DNA of 39,190 nucleotides from Tenacibaculum sp. M341 (GCF_004337695.1 NZ_SJXJ01000030.1:1-39190); one strand, 5' to 3'. Numbered from the stretch's first letter, positions 24,156-33,937 are shown. The notes: generated from the letters alone by a model not told the origin. Translations and numbers: made by a program.

Positions 24156-25697
24156 TTATAAATCGAACTTGATACCTTGTGCTAAAGGTAATTCAGTAGT
24201 ATAATTTATAGTGTTTGTTTGACGACGCATGTAAACTTTCCAAGCATCAGAACCTGATTCTCTTCCGCCTCCAGTATCTTTTTCACCACCAAAAGCACCA
24301 CCAATTTCTGCACCAGATGTACCGATATTTACATTGGCAATACCACAATCTGAACCAGCAACAGATAAGAAACGCTCAGCTTCACGTAAGTTGTTAGTCA
24401 TAATTGCTGAAGATAAACCTTGGGCAACTCCGTTTTGTAACTCTATTGCGTTTTCAACATCTCCAGAATACTTTAATAAATATAAAACAGGAGCAAATGT
24501 TTCGTGCTGTACAATTTCAAAGTCGTTAGAAGCTTCTGCGATAGCAGGTTTTACATAACAACCACTTTCATAACCTTCACCTTCTAATACACCACCTTCA
24601 ACAACAATGTTTCCGCCTTCTGCAACTACTTTTTCTAAAGCAGCTTCATACATTTTTACAGCATCTTTGTCAATTAATGGTCCAACGTGATTGTTTTCAT
24701 CTAATGGGTTACCAATACGTAATTGTTTGTATGCAGCTACTACAGCATCTTTTACTTTATCGTAAACAGAATCGTGTATAATTAAACGACGTGTAGAAGT
24801 ACAACGTTGACCTGCAGTACCAACAGCACCAAAAACAGCACCGATTACAGTCATTTTTATATCAGCATCAGGAGTAACAATAATAGCATTGTTTCCACCT
24901 AACTCTAATAATGATTTTCCTAAACGACCAGCTACTTCTTTAGCTACAATTTTACCCATACGTGTAGATCCTGTTGCAGAAACTAATGGAATACGAGTGT
25001 CTTTAGAAATGTATTCTCCAACAGTGTAATCTCCATTTACTAAACAAGAAATACCTTCTGGTAAATTGTTTTCAGCAAAAACTTCAGCAGCTATATTCTG
25101 GCAAGCAACACCACATAATGGAGCTTTTTCAGATGGTTTCCAAATACATACATCACCACAAACCCATGCTAAAGCTGTGTTCCAAGACCAAACAGCTACA
25201 GGGAAATTAAATGCAGAAATAATTCCTACAACGCCTAAAGCATGATATTGCTCGTACATTCTGTGTCCAGGGCGCTCAGAATGCATAGTTAAACCATGTA
25301 ACTGACGAGATAAACCAACTGCAAAATCACAGATGTCAATCATTTCTTGAACTTCACCTAAACCTTCTTGATAAGATTTACCCATTTCATAAGAAACTAG
25401 CTTTCCTAAAGCTTCTTTTTTCTCACGTAACTTTTCACCAAACTGACGTACAATCTCACCACGTTGAGGTGCTGGCATCAATCTCCATGTTTTAAAAGCA
25501 GAAGTTGCAGACTCCATTACTTTTTCATAATCTTCTTTTGTAGAAGCTTTTACTTTACCAATTAATTTTCCATCTACAGGAGAGTATGATTCTATAATTT
25601 CTCCATTAGAAAAATTAACAGTACCTGTAGAAGTTCCTTCATTTATATCTTTCAAACCTAAAGTTTGTAAAGCTTCTTGAATACCAAAATCTGCCAT
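24156..25697 (-). CDS. ALDH7-family aldehyde dehydrogenase
   Basis: A 513-residue NAD(P)-dependent enzyme with catalytic C299 in GTAGQRCTSTRRL, general base E265 in LLELGGNNAIIV, oxyanion N164 in AFNFPVAVW and cofactor K187 in IWKPSEKAP. Sequence style (MAYEMGKSYQEGLGEVQEMID-like segment at 103-121, LHGLTMHSERPGHRM, QGLSSAIMT, GTSGAEIGGAFGGEKDTGGG) is that of ALDH7/antiquitin: alpha-aminoadipic semialdehyde (piperideine-6-carboxylate) dehydrogenase of lysine breakdown. This substrate is an inference; no other lysine-catabolic gene is near. Single-gene unit: promoter at 25732-25758, terminator at 24102-24136, consistent with monocistronic expression. Confidence 0.88.
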   Translation of the reverse strand: MADFGIQEALQTLGLKDINEGTSTGTVNFSNGEIIESYSPVDGKLIGKVKASTKEDYEKVMESATSAFKTWRLMPAPQRGEIVRQFGEKLREKKEALGKLVSYEMGKSYQEGLGEVQEMIDICDFAVGLSRQLHGLTMHSERPGHRMYEQYHALGVVGIISAFNFPVAVWSWNTALAWVCGDVCIWKPSEKAPLCGVACQNIAAEVFAENNLPEGISCLVNGDYTVGEYISKDTRIPLVSATGSTRMGKIVAKEVAGRLGKSLLELGGNNAIIVTPDADIKMTVIGAVFGAVGTAGQRCTSTRRLIIHDSVYDKVKDAVVAAYKQLRIGNPLDENNHVGPLIDKDAVKMYEAALEKVVAEGGNIVVEGGVLEGEGYESGCYVKPAIAEASNDFEIVQHETFAPVLYLLKYSGDVENAIELQNGVAQGLSSAIMTNNLREAERFLSVAGSDCGIANVNIGTSGAEIGGAFGGEKDTGGGRESGSDAWKVYMRRQTNTINYTTELPLAQGIKFDL

Positions 25698-25731
25698 TTT
25701 GTATTTACGTTTTAGTTGTTTAAATTGAAGT

Positions 25732-25758
25732 CAAATTTACAAATAAATCATCAATCAA
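25732..25758 (-). promoter_or_regulatory. Promoter of the aldehyde dehydrogenase gene
   Basis: On the minus strand TTG (25758-25756), a 16-base spacer, TAAATTTG (25739-25732), an exact -7 element; the start codon is 35 bases away. Confidence 0.6.
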
Positions 25759-25803
25759 TAAATTAAACAAAAAACATCTTTTTTGTTTGAAATAAAACTT
25801 AAA

Positions 25804-26862
25804 ATGAAACATCTTTTCTACTGCCTATCTTTTCTTATAATAACTATCAGTTGTACAACGCAACCAAAACAAGAAGAGAAAATAATGTCTACTCCAACTC
25901 AAGTAAATGATTTTGCAATTGTAATTCATGGAGGAGCAGGAACTATTTTAAAGAAAAATATGACTCCTGAGAAAGAAAAAGAATATATAGCAAAATTAGA
26001 AGAAGCAGTAAAATTGGGATATACTATTTTGAAAGAAGGAGGGACAAGTGCAGATGCTGTAGAAAAAACAATTCAAGTAATGGAGGAATCTCCTTTGTTT
26101 AATGCAGGAAAAGGAGCTGTGTTTACGAATGAAGAAACTAATGAGTTAGATGCTTCTTTTATGGATGGAAAAACATTAAATGCAGGAGCTGTAGCTGGAG
26201 TAAAAGATATTAAAAGTCCAATAGCAGCAGCCAGAAAAGTAATGACAAACTCAAACCATGTAATGCTTTCTGGAAAAGGTGCTTCTATTTTTGCAAAGAA
26301 AGAAGGGTTGGAAATTGTTGATCCAAGTTATTTTTTTACAGAAAGAAGGTTTAAATCTTTACAACGTATAAAGGATAAAGAAAAAACAGAGCAAGACCAT
26401 GATGATCAAAAAGCAGCATTTTATGATGCAGATATTAAGAATGCAAAATTTGGTACTGTTGGTTGTGTTGCTTTAGACAAATCAGGAACAATTACAGCAG
26501 GTACTTCAACAGGAGGTATGACTAACAAACGTTGGGGTAGAATAGGTGATGCTCCTATTATTGGTTCTGGAACTTATGCGAATAATAAAACATGTGGTGT
26601 TTCATCTACAGGATGGGGAGAATATTTTATAAGAGCACAAGTTGCTCACGATATTTCAGCTCAAATGGAATATAAAAATGCAACACTAAAAAATGCAGCT
26701 GATGATGTTATTCAAAACAAATTAACTAAGCTAGGAGGAACTGGAGGTATTATAGCTATTGATAAGTTAGGTAATATTGTATACGAATTTAATACAGCAG
26801 GTATGTACCGAGCTTCTATGGATGATAAAGGTAGTTTAGATGTAAAAATATATAAAGACTAA
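25804..26862 (+). CDS. Isoaspartyl peptidase/L-asparaginase (Ntn-hydrolase) lipoprotein
   Basis: A 352-residue member of the N-terminal nucleophile asparaginase-2 family that cleaves isoaspartyl dipeptides and L-asparagine. It starts at the ATG at 25804; the open frame continues to 25783 but seven extra residues would break the signal. Residues 1-17 are a lipoprotein signal with lipobox ITISC (C17). The family opening AIVIHGGAG starts near 38. The precursor splits before the nucleophile Thr (T218 in FGTVGCVAL), exposing it; the following AGTSTGGMTNKRWGRIGDAP contains the conserved substrate-binding T, G and R residues. Family length (about 320 plus a leader) is normal. The gene converges on the CYTH gene with only 4 bases between stops. 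Confidence 0.92.
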   Translation: MKHLFYCLSFLIITISCTTQPKQEEKIMSTPTQVNDFAIVIHGGAGTILKKNMTPEKEKEYIAKLEEAVKLGYTILKEGGTSADAVEKTIQVMEESPLFNAGKGAVFTNEETNELDASFMDGKTLNAGAVAGVKDIKSPIAAARKVMTNSNHVMLSGKGASIFAKKEGLEIVDPSYFFTERRFKSLQRIKDKEKTEQDHDDQKAAFYDADIKNAKFGTVGCVALDKSGTITAGTSTGGMTNKRWGRIGDAPIIGSGTYANNKTCGVSSTGWGEYFIRAQVAHDISAQMEYKNATLKNAADDVIQNKLTKLGGTGGIIAIDKLGNIVYEFNTAGMYRASMDDKGSLDVKIYKD

Positions 26863-26866
26863 TTTT

Positions 26867-27340
26867 TTAAACCCATTCTTTAAAAGATAGTTTACTTAAA
26901 TTAGAATTGTAGTATTTTGCTTCTCCAGTAACTTCATTTCCTAGCCAAAGAGGTTTTTGAAATGATTCACTTTCAGAAGATAATTCTATTTCAGCAATTA
27001 TTAAACCTTCATTATCGCCTAAAAATTCATCAACTTCGTATATATGATTATCTGATTTAATTAAATAGCGATACTTTTCAATAATTCCTTTTTCACATAA
27101 ATTGAACAAATCAGAAGCTTCTTTTTTAGAAATTTCTTTTTCCCATTCGAATCTAGTGGTTCCTGATTTGTTTGATTTACCTTTTATTGTTAAAAAGCCT
27201 TGATCATCTTTTATTCTTACCCTAACTACACGTTCTTTATCTGAGTTTAAAAAACCTTGTTTGATATACACTTTTTGGTATGAATCTACTATAAAATCAG
27301 TATTAGCTACTAAAAACTTACGTTCTATTTCTAAACTCAT
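26867..27340 (-). CDS. CYTH domain protein (triphosphatase-like)
   Basis: A 157-residue CYTH-fold protein. The diagnostic N-terminal ExExK pattern is seen as LEIERKFLV (E4, E6, K8), with further strand motifs VRVRIKDDQGFLTIKGK, TRFEWEKEIS and LIIAEIELSSESE, which supply the acidic and basic residues of the tunnel that binds triphosphate with Mg2+ or Mn2+. In this family members are class IV adenylate cyclases, thiamine triphosphatases or inorganic triphosphatases; the YegX-like short bacterial form points to inorganic tripolyphosphatase activity, which is not certain. Divergent from porZ: starts are 70 bases apart, so regulatory DNA is shared. Confidence 0.9.
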   Translation of the reverse strand: MSLEIERKFLVANTDFIVDSYQKVYIKQGFLNSDKERVVRVRIKDDQGFLTIKGKSNKSGTTRFEWEKEISKKEASDLFNLCEKGIIEKYRYLIKSDNHIYEVDEFLGDNEGLIIAEIELSSESESFQKPLWLGNEVTGEAKYYNSNLSKLSFKEWV

Positions 27341-27410
27341 GTTTTCGATATTTCAATTTTGTACGAATGTATCGCTTTTGTCGTTATTATTAAATACCTT
27401 TGAAGTTAAT

Positions 27411-29735
27411 ATGAACAAATGTATCTTATTTTTCATTCTGTTTGTTTCAATACATTCTTATTCTCAAACAGATTTTAGCAATCAATGGGAAGATTTTTTT
27501 TCATATAATAATGTAAAAAAAATCACTTTCACAGATAATACGTTGTATGCATTAACAGATAATGCTGCTTTTACTTATAATTTATCAACAGAAGAAACTC
27601 AAAAATTATCGTCAGTTAATGGATTGTCAGGAGGAACTACTGCTGCTTTTCATTACAATGAAACATATAATCGATTAGTAATAGGTTATGACAATGGTTT
27701 AATAGAAGTAGTTAACGATGATGGAACTGTTACTGTTTCTCCAGATATTGTAAATTTTAATCAATCAGGATTGAAACGAATCAATCATATCTATGAGCAT
27801 GATAATAAATTATATTTAGCAACATCGTTTGCTATTATTGTATATGATATTGAAAAGTTAGAGTTTGGAGATACCTATTTCATAGGTCCTGGTTCTTCTA
27901 GCATAAATATTTATCAAACTACAGTTTTAAACAATACTATTTATGCGGCAACGGAAAATGGAATTTATACTGCTGATGTTAACAATAATAGTTTAATAGA
28001 TGCTAGTAATTGGACTTTACAGTTTCCTGGGAATTACCAGAAAATAGTTACTTTTTCATCAAATGTATACACTGTACAAGGAAGTAGTGTGTCTCGAATT
28101 AATGGAACTACTTTACAGAATGTGATTTTATTAGCAGGGAATATTATTGATATTACAGCTTCTGATACGCATTTAGCAGTTTCTTTAAATAAAAGTACAA
28201 CAATTTACGATGCAGCATTAACTGCTGTTGGTAGCAATACAGTAAGTAGTACTTTTGATTTTTCTTTGAATTCGGCGCAATATTTTAACGGAAAGATTTT
28301 TCTTGCTACTGAAAGATTTGGGGTGCTTTCTGGTGATGTGGGGTTACAAAATTACACAGAGATTCATCCAAAAGGACCATTGGCAAATACTCCTTTTTCT
28401 ATTGATGTACACAACAATAATTTATGGATTGTTTATGGAGGTTATGATGCTACTTTTACACCATCTCAAAACAGACAAGGTTTTTCTCGTTACAATGGAG
28501 AAGACTGGTTTAACACTCTTTTAGATCCGTCAGATTTATTTGGAGATTTGGTAAATGTAACGATAGATAAATCACAAGAAAACCATGCGTTTATAAGTTC
28601 TTTTGGAGATACCAATCGAACAACGACTAAATTAACAGGAGGGTTATATGAAATTCAAGATGATCAAATCATCAATTTTTACAATCATTTGAATAGTCCT
28701 TTGCAAGATGTAGTACCAACCAACCCTAACCGAGTTACGATACGTATTTCAGATACAGCTTTTGATAGAGATCAAAATTTATGGGTTACCAATGTTGAAG
28801 TAAGTTCACAATTGAAAAAATTAAGTCCCGCAGGACAATGGACAAGTTACGATCTTAACGAATTGTATGTAGATAAAAACAGACCAGGTATGTCTGAAAT
28901 AGTAATTGATAATACCAACAGTCTTTGGATAACTACGAGAGGTAATGGTGTTTTTGTTTTTAATGAAAACGGAAATAGAAAAAGAGCATTAACAACAGAA
29001 CCTACTAAAGGGAGTTTGCCTAATATCAATGTAAAATCTATCGCATTAGATCAAAATAATCGTATGTGGATTGGTACTGTTGCTGGTTTGGTAGTTTATA
29101 ACAATCCAAGTAGAATTTTTGATGAAAATGTGTATGATGCAGCACCAATTATTATTGAAGATGATAACGTAGCTAAAAGATTACTTGGAGATCAAACAGT
29201 AAATGCAATAACTGTTGATGGGGCAAATAACAAATGGTTTGGAACAGATAATGGAGGTGTTTTATATACAAATCCTAATGGTCAAAATACTTTAGCTAAT
29301 TTTAATACTGAAAACTCACCATTACCATCAAACAAAATTTTAAAAATTGCAATTAACGAGTCTTCTGGTAAAGTTTTTATAGCTACAGATAAAGGTTTAG
29401 TTGCTTATGATAGTAAAGTAGCTCCTTTTGGTGATGAATTAGGTGAGGTGTATGCGTATCCTAATCCGGTTTTAAATGTTCACGATTCTGTAACAATCAA
29501 TGGAAGAAATGGAACAAACTTACCTAAAGGAACAAACCTTAAAATTTTAGATGTTGCTGGTAATTTAGTGTATGAAACTAATGTAGTTGAAGGGCAACAA
29601 TTAGAAGGAGGTAAAATAGTTTGGAACAAAAGAAATTTAGCTGGTCAGAAAGTAGCTTCAGGAGTTTATATTGCCTTATTAACAAATGATGACGGAAGCG
29701 AAAGTACTTCAACTAAAATTGCCATTGTTAATTAG
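27411..29735 (+). CDS. porZ: PorZ-like type IX secretion protein
   Basis: A 774-residue secreted/outer-surface protein; I take the start at 27411 (MNKCILFFILF), which gives a good signal peptide cut near residue 19, rather than the open frame from 27261. The mature part shows two regions of repeated beta-propeller blades (about 25-690; for example ALTDNAAFTYNLSTEE, NGLSGG, NKWFGTDNGGVLYTN), then a C-terminal T9SS-like sorting domain (about 690-774; YAYPNPVLN, LKILDVAGNLVYE, GVYIALLTN, KIAIVN). This layout is that of PorZ, the surface protein that works with the attachment complex of T9SS to deliver anionic lipopolysaccharide to cargo. Adjacent recO, the usual flavobacterial neighbour, supports the call. 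recO starts two bases after its stop. Confidence 0.88.
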   Translation: MNKCILFFILFVSIHSYSQTDFSNQWEDFFSYNNVKKITFTDNTLYALTDNAAFTYNLSTEETQKLSSVNGLSGGTTAAFHYNETYNRLVIGYDNGLIEVVNDDGTVTVSPDIVNFNQSGLKRINHIYEHDNKLYLATSFAIIVYDIEKLEFGDTYFIGPGSSSINIYQTTVLNNTIYAATENGIYTADVNNNSLIDASNWTLQFPGNYQKIVTFSSNVYTVQGSSVSRINGTTLQNVILLAGNIIDITASDTHLAVSLNKSTTIYDAALTAVGSNTVSSTFDFSLNSAQYFNGKIFLATERFGVLSGDVGLQNYTEIHPKGPLANTPFSIDVHNNNLWIVYGGYDATFTPSQNRQGFSRYNGEDWFNTLLDPSDLFGDLVNVTIDKSQENHAFISSFGDTNRTTTKLTGGLYEIQDDQIINFYNHLNSPLQDVVPTNPNRVTIRISDTAFDRDQNLWVTNVEVSSQLKKLSPAGQWTSYDLNELYVDKNRPGMSEIVIDNTNSLWITTRGNGVFVFNENGNRKRALTTEPTKGSLPNINVKSIALDQNNRMWIGTVAGLVVYNNPSRIFDENVYDAAPIIIEDDNVAKRLLGDQTVNAITVDGANNKWFGTDNGGVLYTNPNGQNTLANFNTENSPLPSNKILKIAINESSGKVFIATDKGLVAYDSKVAPFGDELGEVYAYPNPVLNVHDSVTINGRNGTNLPKGTNLKILDVAGNLVYETNVVEGQQLEGGKIVWNKRNLAGQKVASGVYIALLTNDDGSESTSTKIAIVN

Positions 29736-29737
29736 AA

Positions 29738-30460
29738 ATGGCAGTTGTAACTACTAAAACGATTGTTTTAAATGCAATCAAATACAGTGACACTAGTTTA
29801 ATAGTTAAATGTTTAACGCAAAAAGAAGGTGTAAAATCTTACATGCTTAGAGGGATTTTAAAATCCAGAAAAGGAAAACTAAAATCAGCGTACTTTCAAC
29901 CATTAACACAACTAGAAATTACAGCTAGTCACACCAATAAAAATACACTAAATTCTATAAAAGAAGCACGTGTTATTTATCCGTATTCATCAGTGCCTAC
30001 TTCAATTGTAAAGCAAAGCATTGTTTTGTTTTTATCTGAAATACTAACGAATATTATTCAAGAAGAAGAAGAAAATGAACAGCTTTACAATTACATTGAA
30101 GCTTCTTTAATTTGGTTAGATACACATAATTCTATTTCAAATTTTCATTTGCTATTTTTACTCAATTTATCTCGATATTTGGGGTTTTATCCAGATGTAT
30201 CAGATAGTGATAAATCTGGGTTCAATTTGCTAGAAGGAAAGTTTACTTTTTCTAGCAACGACAAATTAACCATAACCGACAAAAATTTAACACTCTTTAA
30301 AAGGCTATTAGGCACAAATTTTGATGCTATTCATACGCTTTCTTTTCAAAGTAAAGAAAGACAAATAATACTTAAGATAATTATTCAATATTTTGAGTTA
30401 CATTTGGACGGCTTTAGAAAACCGAAGTCTTTGGCTATTTTAGAAACAGTGTTTAACTAA
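29738..30460 (+). CDS. recO: DNA repair protein RecO
   Basis: A 240-residue recombination mediator that helps RecA load on gapped DNA with RecF and RecR. N-terminal OB-fold region (1-80, MAVVTTKTIVLNAIKYSDTS, VKSYMLRGILKSRKGKLKSAYFQPL) is clear. The central helical region (about 90-230) has the family pattern but the usual four-cysteine zinc-binding cluster is missing: the only Cys is C25. This zinc-free form is common in Bacteroidota. Co-directional with porZ (2-base gap) and the TonB receptor (3-base gap), so likely in one transcript. Confidence 0.93.
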   Translation: MAVVTTKTIVLNAIKYSDTSLIVKCLTQKEGVKSYMLRGILKSRKGKLKSAYFQPLTQLEITASHTNKNTLNSIKEARVIYPYSSVPTSIVKQSIVLFLSEILTNIIQEEEENEQLYNYIEASLIWLDTHNSISNFHLLFLLNLSRYLGFYPDVSDSDKSGFNLLEGKFTFSSNDKLTITDKNLTLFKRLLGTNFDAIHTLSFQSKERQIILKIIIQYFELHLDGFRKPKSLAILETVFN

Positions 30461-30463
30461 CTT

Positions 30464-32947
30464 ATGAAACATTTAATTTTATTTTTTTTATTTATTTCAA
30501 CTACTCTTTTCTCACAAAAGATTACCATTTTTGATGCGGAAACCGGAAAAGTTGTAGAAGGAGTAGCTTTGTATAACAAGAGTAAAACTGTTTCAGCTGT
30601 TTCCGATAAGAATGGTATGGCAGATATTACATCTTTCTCTAATGAAACCATTTATTTTTCTCATGTTTCTTATGCACAAATGACCGAGAAAAAATCGGCA
30701 ATTCTTTCAAACAATAACATAGTATACATTTCAAAAGAGTCTGAACAATTAGATGAAGTTGTTGTTTCTGTTTTTAAAAATGAAGCAAAAACCAATCGAA
30801 TAGCAGAACAGATTGAAGTGATAAAAACAAAAGGGATTCAGAAAATAGCTGCACAAAGTTCAGCGGATGTTTTAGCGGTAATTCCTGGAATAAAAGTTCA
30901 AAAATCTCAATTCGGAGGTGGAAGTCCTATTTTAAGGGGAATGGAAAGTAACCGTGTGTTGTTAGTTGTTGATGGGGTTCGAATGAACAACGCTATTTAC
31001 AGAAAAGGACACTTACAAAATTCTATAACGGTTGCACCAAATATGTTAGATAAAACAGAAGTTGTATTCGGACCAACCTCTGTAACTTATGGTTCTGACG
31101 CTTTGGGTGGTGTAATTCATTATTACACAAAAACGCCAAAAATTTCAGATAAGAAAGAAGTAAAAACGAGTGTGTTTTCTCGTTTTTCTACGGTTAACAG
31201 CGAAATAACCAATCAAGGTTCTGTTGAGTTACGTTTTCCTAAATGGGCAAGTTTTACAAGTGTTTCACATAGTGATTTTGGCGATTTGCAAATGGGAAAT
31301 AATAGATCACACGGATTTGATGATTGGGGAAAAATATTCTATTATTCTGAAAATTTAAACGGAAACTACAAAGAAACTCCAACGTTAAATACAGATCCTA
31401 ATTTGCAGAGAAATACAGGGTATCATCAAACAGATATTTTACAGAAGTTTTTTATACCACTTACTCAAAATACCGACTTAAAGTTTAACATACAATATTC
31501 TACTTCTTCAGATGTTCCAAGATTTGATAGGCTTGCTGAGTTGACTGATCCATCAGATGTTTCTTCTTTAAAGTTTGCAGAATGGTATTATGGTCCTCAA
31601 AATAGATTATTAGTATCATCACAATTAAATATCAACCCTAAGAAAAGTTGGTTGCAAAAAGGAACGATTACATTAGCGTATCAAAACATTCAAGAAAGTA
31701 GAATACAAAGAAGGTTTGGTAGTTTAGAAAGATCTTACAGAGAAGAAGATGTTGATGTATATAGTTTAAACGGAGATTTTACAGTTCCATTAGCTAAAAA
31801 TAGAAACTTAGGTTATGGTTTTGAGGTTGCTTACAATGATGTAGGTTCTACATCTTTTGGTAAAGAATTAAACATTGTAAACAACCAAATTCAAGGATTT
31901 TCTAATGATTTTAATGTGCAATCTCGTTATCCAGATGGAGGAAGTAGTTATTTAAGTTCTGCTTTGTATATGGATTACAGGCAAGATCTTTCTGATAAAT
32001 CTACCTTAAATTCAGGTATTCGATTAACAAATACTCAATTAAGAGCTAAATGGATAGATACTTCATTTATTACATTACCAGATTCTGATATCAGTTTAAA
32101 TAACACTGCATTAACTGCTACACTAGGATATGTTTACAAACCAATTAGAGGATGGCAATTAAATGCTGTTTTATCATCAGGATTTAGATCGCCAAATATT
32201 GATGATGTTGGAAAAATCAGAGAAAAAAGTGGACGTTTAACCATTCCAAATGTAGATTTAAAGCCAGAACATGCATATAGTGCAGAAATAGGTCTTCAAA
32301 AATATTTCAATAAAAGAAGGTTTAAAGTAGGGGCAAACGTGTATTATACTTTATTGAATAATTACATCTATAGAGATTTCTTTATGCAAGAAGGTGGCTT
32401 AGTGTTACAGTATGACGGAGAAACATTTGACAGTGCTGATAAAGTAATTTTAGCAAATGTGAATAGAGGAACTGCATATATTACTGGTTTTACACTTAAT
32501 TATCAAGGAAAACTATACAGAAATTGGACAACTTCAGGGTCTGTAACTTATACAAAAGGAAAAACCTTTGACACCAAAGAACCAATGTCATCTATTCCAC
32601 CTTTATTTGGAAATTTTGATGTGAATTATACCATAGATAAATTTGAATCGGGAGTTAATTTCCGTTTTAATGCTAAAAAAGATATTAGCGATTTTAATAT
32701 TGATGAAGGTATCGATAATCATGATTTAACTCCATTCATAGGAGTGGATCCTAATGATGGCGAAGATGTCTTTTTTGGATCTCCTAGTTGGTATAGATTT
32801 GATGTTTTTTCAAGATATAACCTTAATGAAAATATTACATTACAAGGAAGGTTAGATAATATTTTTGATAAGCACTACAGAGAATTTGCTTCTGGAGTTT
32901 CTGCACCAGGTAGAAACTTTTCGTTAAGTTTAATCGCTAGCTTCTAA
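30464..32947 (+). CDS. TonB-dependent receptor, heme/siderophore-like
   Basis: An 827-residue outer-membrane receptor. Signal peptide at 1-18 (FSQ), then a carboxypeptidase-regulatory-like N-terminal domain (about 19-92), a TonB-box-like LDEVVVSV (about 97-104), plug domain (about 110-225; SSADVLAVIPGIKVQKSQFGGG, RGMESNRVLLVVDGVRMN) and a 22-strand barrel to the C-terminal Phe (LSLIASF). RGMESNRVLLVVDGVRMNNA-Y--GH is reminiscent of hemoglobin/transferrin-type receptors (HmuR family), so heme or iron import is a reasonable guess, but no substrate-specific residues (for example the FRAP/NPNL box) are visible. No SusD partner follows, so it is not a polysaccharide SusC. Likely co-transcribed with recO. 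Confidence 0.9.
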   Translation: MKHLILFFLFISTTLFSQKITIFDAETGKVVEGVALYNKSKTVSAVSDKNGMADITSFSNETIYFSHVSYAQMTEKKSAILSNNNIVYISKESEQLDEVVVSVFKNEAKTNRIAEQIEVIKTKGIQKIAAQSSADVLAVIPGIKVQKSQFGGGSPILRGMESNRVLLVVDGVRMNNAIYRKGHLQNSITVAPNMLDKTEVVFGPTSVTYGSDALGGVIHYYTKTPKISDKKEVKTSVFSRFSTVNSEITNQGSVELRFPKWASFTSVSHSDFGDLQMGNNRSHGFDDWGKIFYYSENLNGNYKETPTLNTDPNLQRNTGYHQTDILQKFFIPLTQNTDLKFNIQYSTSSDVPRFDRLAELTDPSDVSSLKFAEWYYGPQNRLLVSSQLNINPKKSWLQKGTITLAYQNIQESRIQRRFGSLERSYREEDVDVYSLNGDFTVPLAKNRNLGYGFEVAYNDVGSTSFGKELNIVNNQIQGFSNDFNVQSRYPDGGSSYLSSALYMDYRQDLSDKSTLNSGIRLTNTQLRAKWIDTSFITLPDSDISLNNTALTATLGYVYKPIRGWQLNAVLSSGFRSPNIDDVGKIREKSGRLTIPNVDLKPEHAYSAEIGLQKYFNKRRFKVGANVYYTLLNNYIYRDFFMQEGGLVLQYDGETFDSADKVILANVNRGTAYITGFTLNYQGKLYRNWTTSGSVTYTKGKTFDTKEPMSSIPPLFGNFDVNYTIDKFESGVNFRFNAKKDISDFNIDEGIDNHDLTPFIGVDPNDGEDVFFGSPSWYRFDVFSRYNLNENITLQGRLDNIFDKHYREFASGVSAPGRNFSLSLIASF

Positions 32948-33002
32948 AAACACTTTCATCAATTATCGTTAAATTGTACGAATTAATTCAATAATTAAAA
33001 CA

Positions 33003-33863
33003 ATGCCTAGAACGATTATTGAAAATATTGTAATAAAACACTACGAAAATGAAACGTATTTTGATTTTTGTAGATACACTAGTATTCGTTTTTTTGAGAT
33101 TCTATATTTTGAAAAAGGAACAGGAAACCTTAAAATTAATGGAAAAACAGTTCCGTATACAGATAATACTGTCTTTGTTTTTATTCCTGATGATATTTAT
33201 ACTGTAAATGTAGATAGTGCCACTACCGTTACTACCATTAAATTTTTAAAAAGCTTTTTCAATAATCCTGTAAATACGACTACCACATTACCAATTAACA
33301 AATGGTTTAGAAATATAGAAGGTATTTTGTATAATGAAATCCGTCAGTTAAGATTGTTAGAATTTGAAGAAAAATTTGAAAAAGATAATCTTACTTCACT
33401 AATAAAACTACTCACAAAAGAATATTTGAAAGATGTTGCTTATGATGCATTCGTAGTTGAAAATTCATTGTCTATGAGTTTGCATTTAATAGCAAGAAAT
33501 ATGCGAGTTAAAGCTACTAATTTAGTTACTAAGAAAACATCTTCAAAAATACAGGATATTATAAATTATATTCAAGTTAATATTTATAACCCGCAAACAT
33601 TATCTACTAAAAATTTAGCAGAAGAATTTAATATAGCAGATAACTATATCAGTCAATATTTTAAGAAAAGTATGGGAATGAGTATTAAAAAATACATTCT
33701 TAATTATAAACTAAAGTTGGTTGAAACTAGGTTAAAATATACAGATATGCAATTTGCAGAGATTGCTTTAGAACTTGGTTTTACAGATGCTAGTCATTTA
33801 AATAAAACGTTTTTAGCCTATAAAGGAATTACTATAGGAGCTTTTAAAGAAAGTTTAAAGTAA
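33003..33863 (+). CDS. AraC-family transcription regulator
   Basis: A 286-residue regulator. The N-terminal half (about 10-120) is a cupin-like beta-sheet region typical of ligand-sensing AraC members (FFEILYFEKGTGNLKINGK, VFVFIPDDIYTV). The C-terminal 100 residues (about 185-286) hold two helix-turn-helix motifs: LSTKNLAEEFNIADNYISQYFKK and FAEIALELGFTDASHLNKTF-AY-G. It lies between the TonB receptor and a DUF1330/ABM/SMP-30 cassette, the start of which is 110 bases beyond its stop. Paired direct repeats (33885-33916) upstream of the cassette are a likely binding site. No effector can be identified. It may also control the TonB receptor upstream, but that is speculation. Confidence 0.92.
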   Translation: MPRTIIENIVIKHYENETYFDFCRYTSIRFFEILYFEKGTGNLKINGKTVPYTDNTVFVFIPDDIYTVNVDSATTVTTIKFLKSFFNNPVNTTTTLPINKWFRNIEGILYNEIRQLRLLEFEEKFEKDNLTSLIKLLTKEYLKDVAYDAFVVENSLSMSLHLIARNMRVKATNLVTKKTSSKIQDIINYIQVNIYNPQTLSTKNLAEEFNIADNYISQYFKKSMGMSIKKYILNYKLKLVETRLKYTDMQFAEIALELGFTDASHLNKTFLAYKGITIGAFKESLK

Positions 33864-33884
33864 TAACAAGAAAAAGCTACTTCA

Positions 33885-33916
33885 TTTTTTACACGTATCA
33901 CCTTTTTTTTTACTCG
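33885..33916 (+). promoter_or_regulatory. Direct-repeat operator candidate for the AraC regulator
   Basis: TTTTTTACACG at 33885-33895 and TTTTTTACTCG at 33906-33916 are 21 bp apart, two helical turns, 22 bp upstream of the -7 element at 33938. AraC-type activators commonly bind such tandem sites next to the -35/-33 region. Confidence 0.5.
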
Positions 33917-33937
33917 ATAAAACAAACAAGGCTACAA

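Noticed and set aside
24215-24558. Two plus-strand open frames inside the aldehyde dehydrogenase gene
   Set aside because: They are shadows of the minus-strand gene, with low-complexity His/Gln-rich or no recognisable sequence.
27261-27410. porZ-frame extension to 27261
   Set aside because: It runs into the divergent CYTH gene and lacks a signal peptide at its start; 27411 does.
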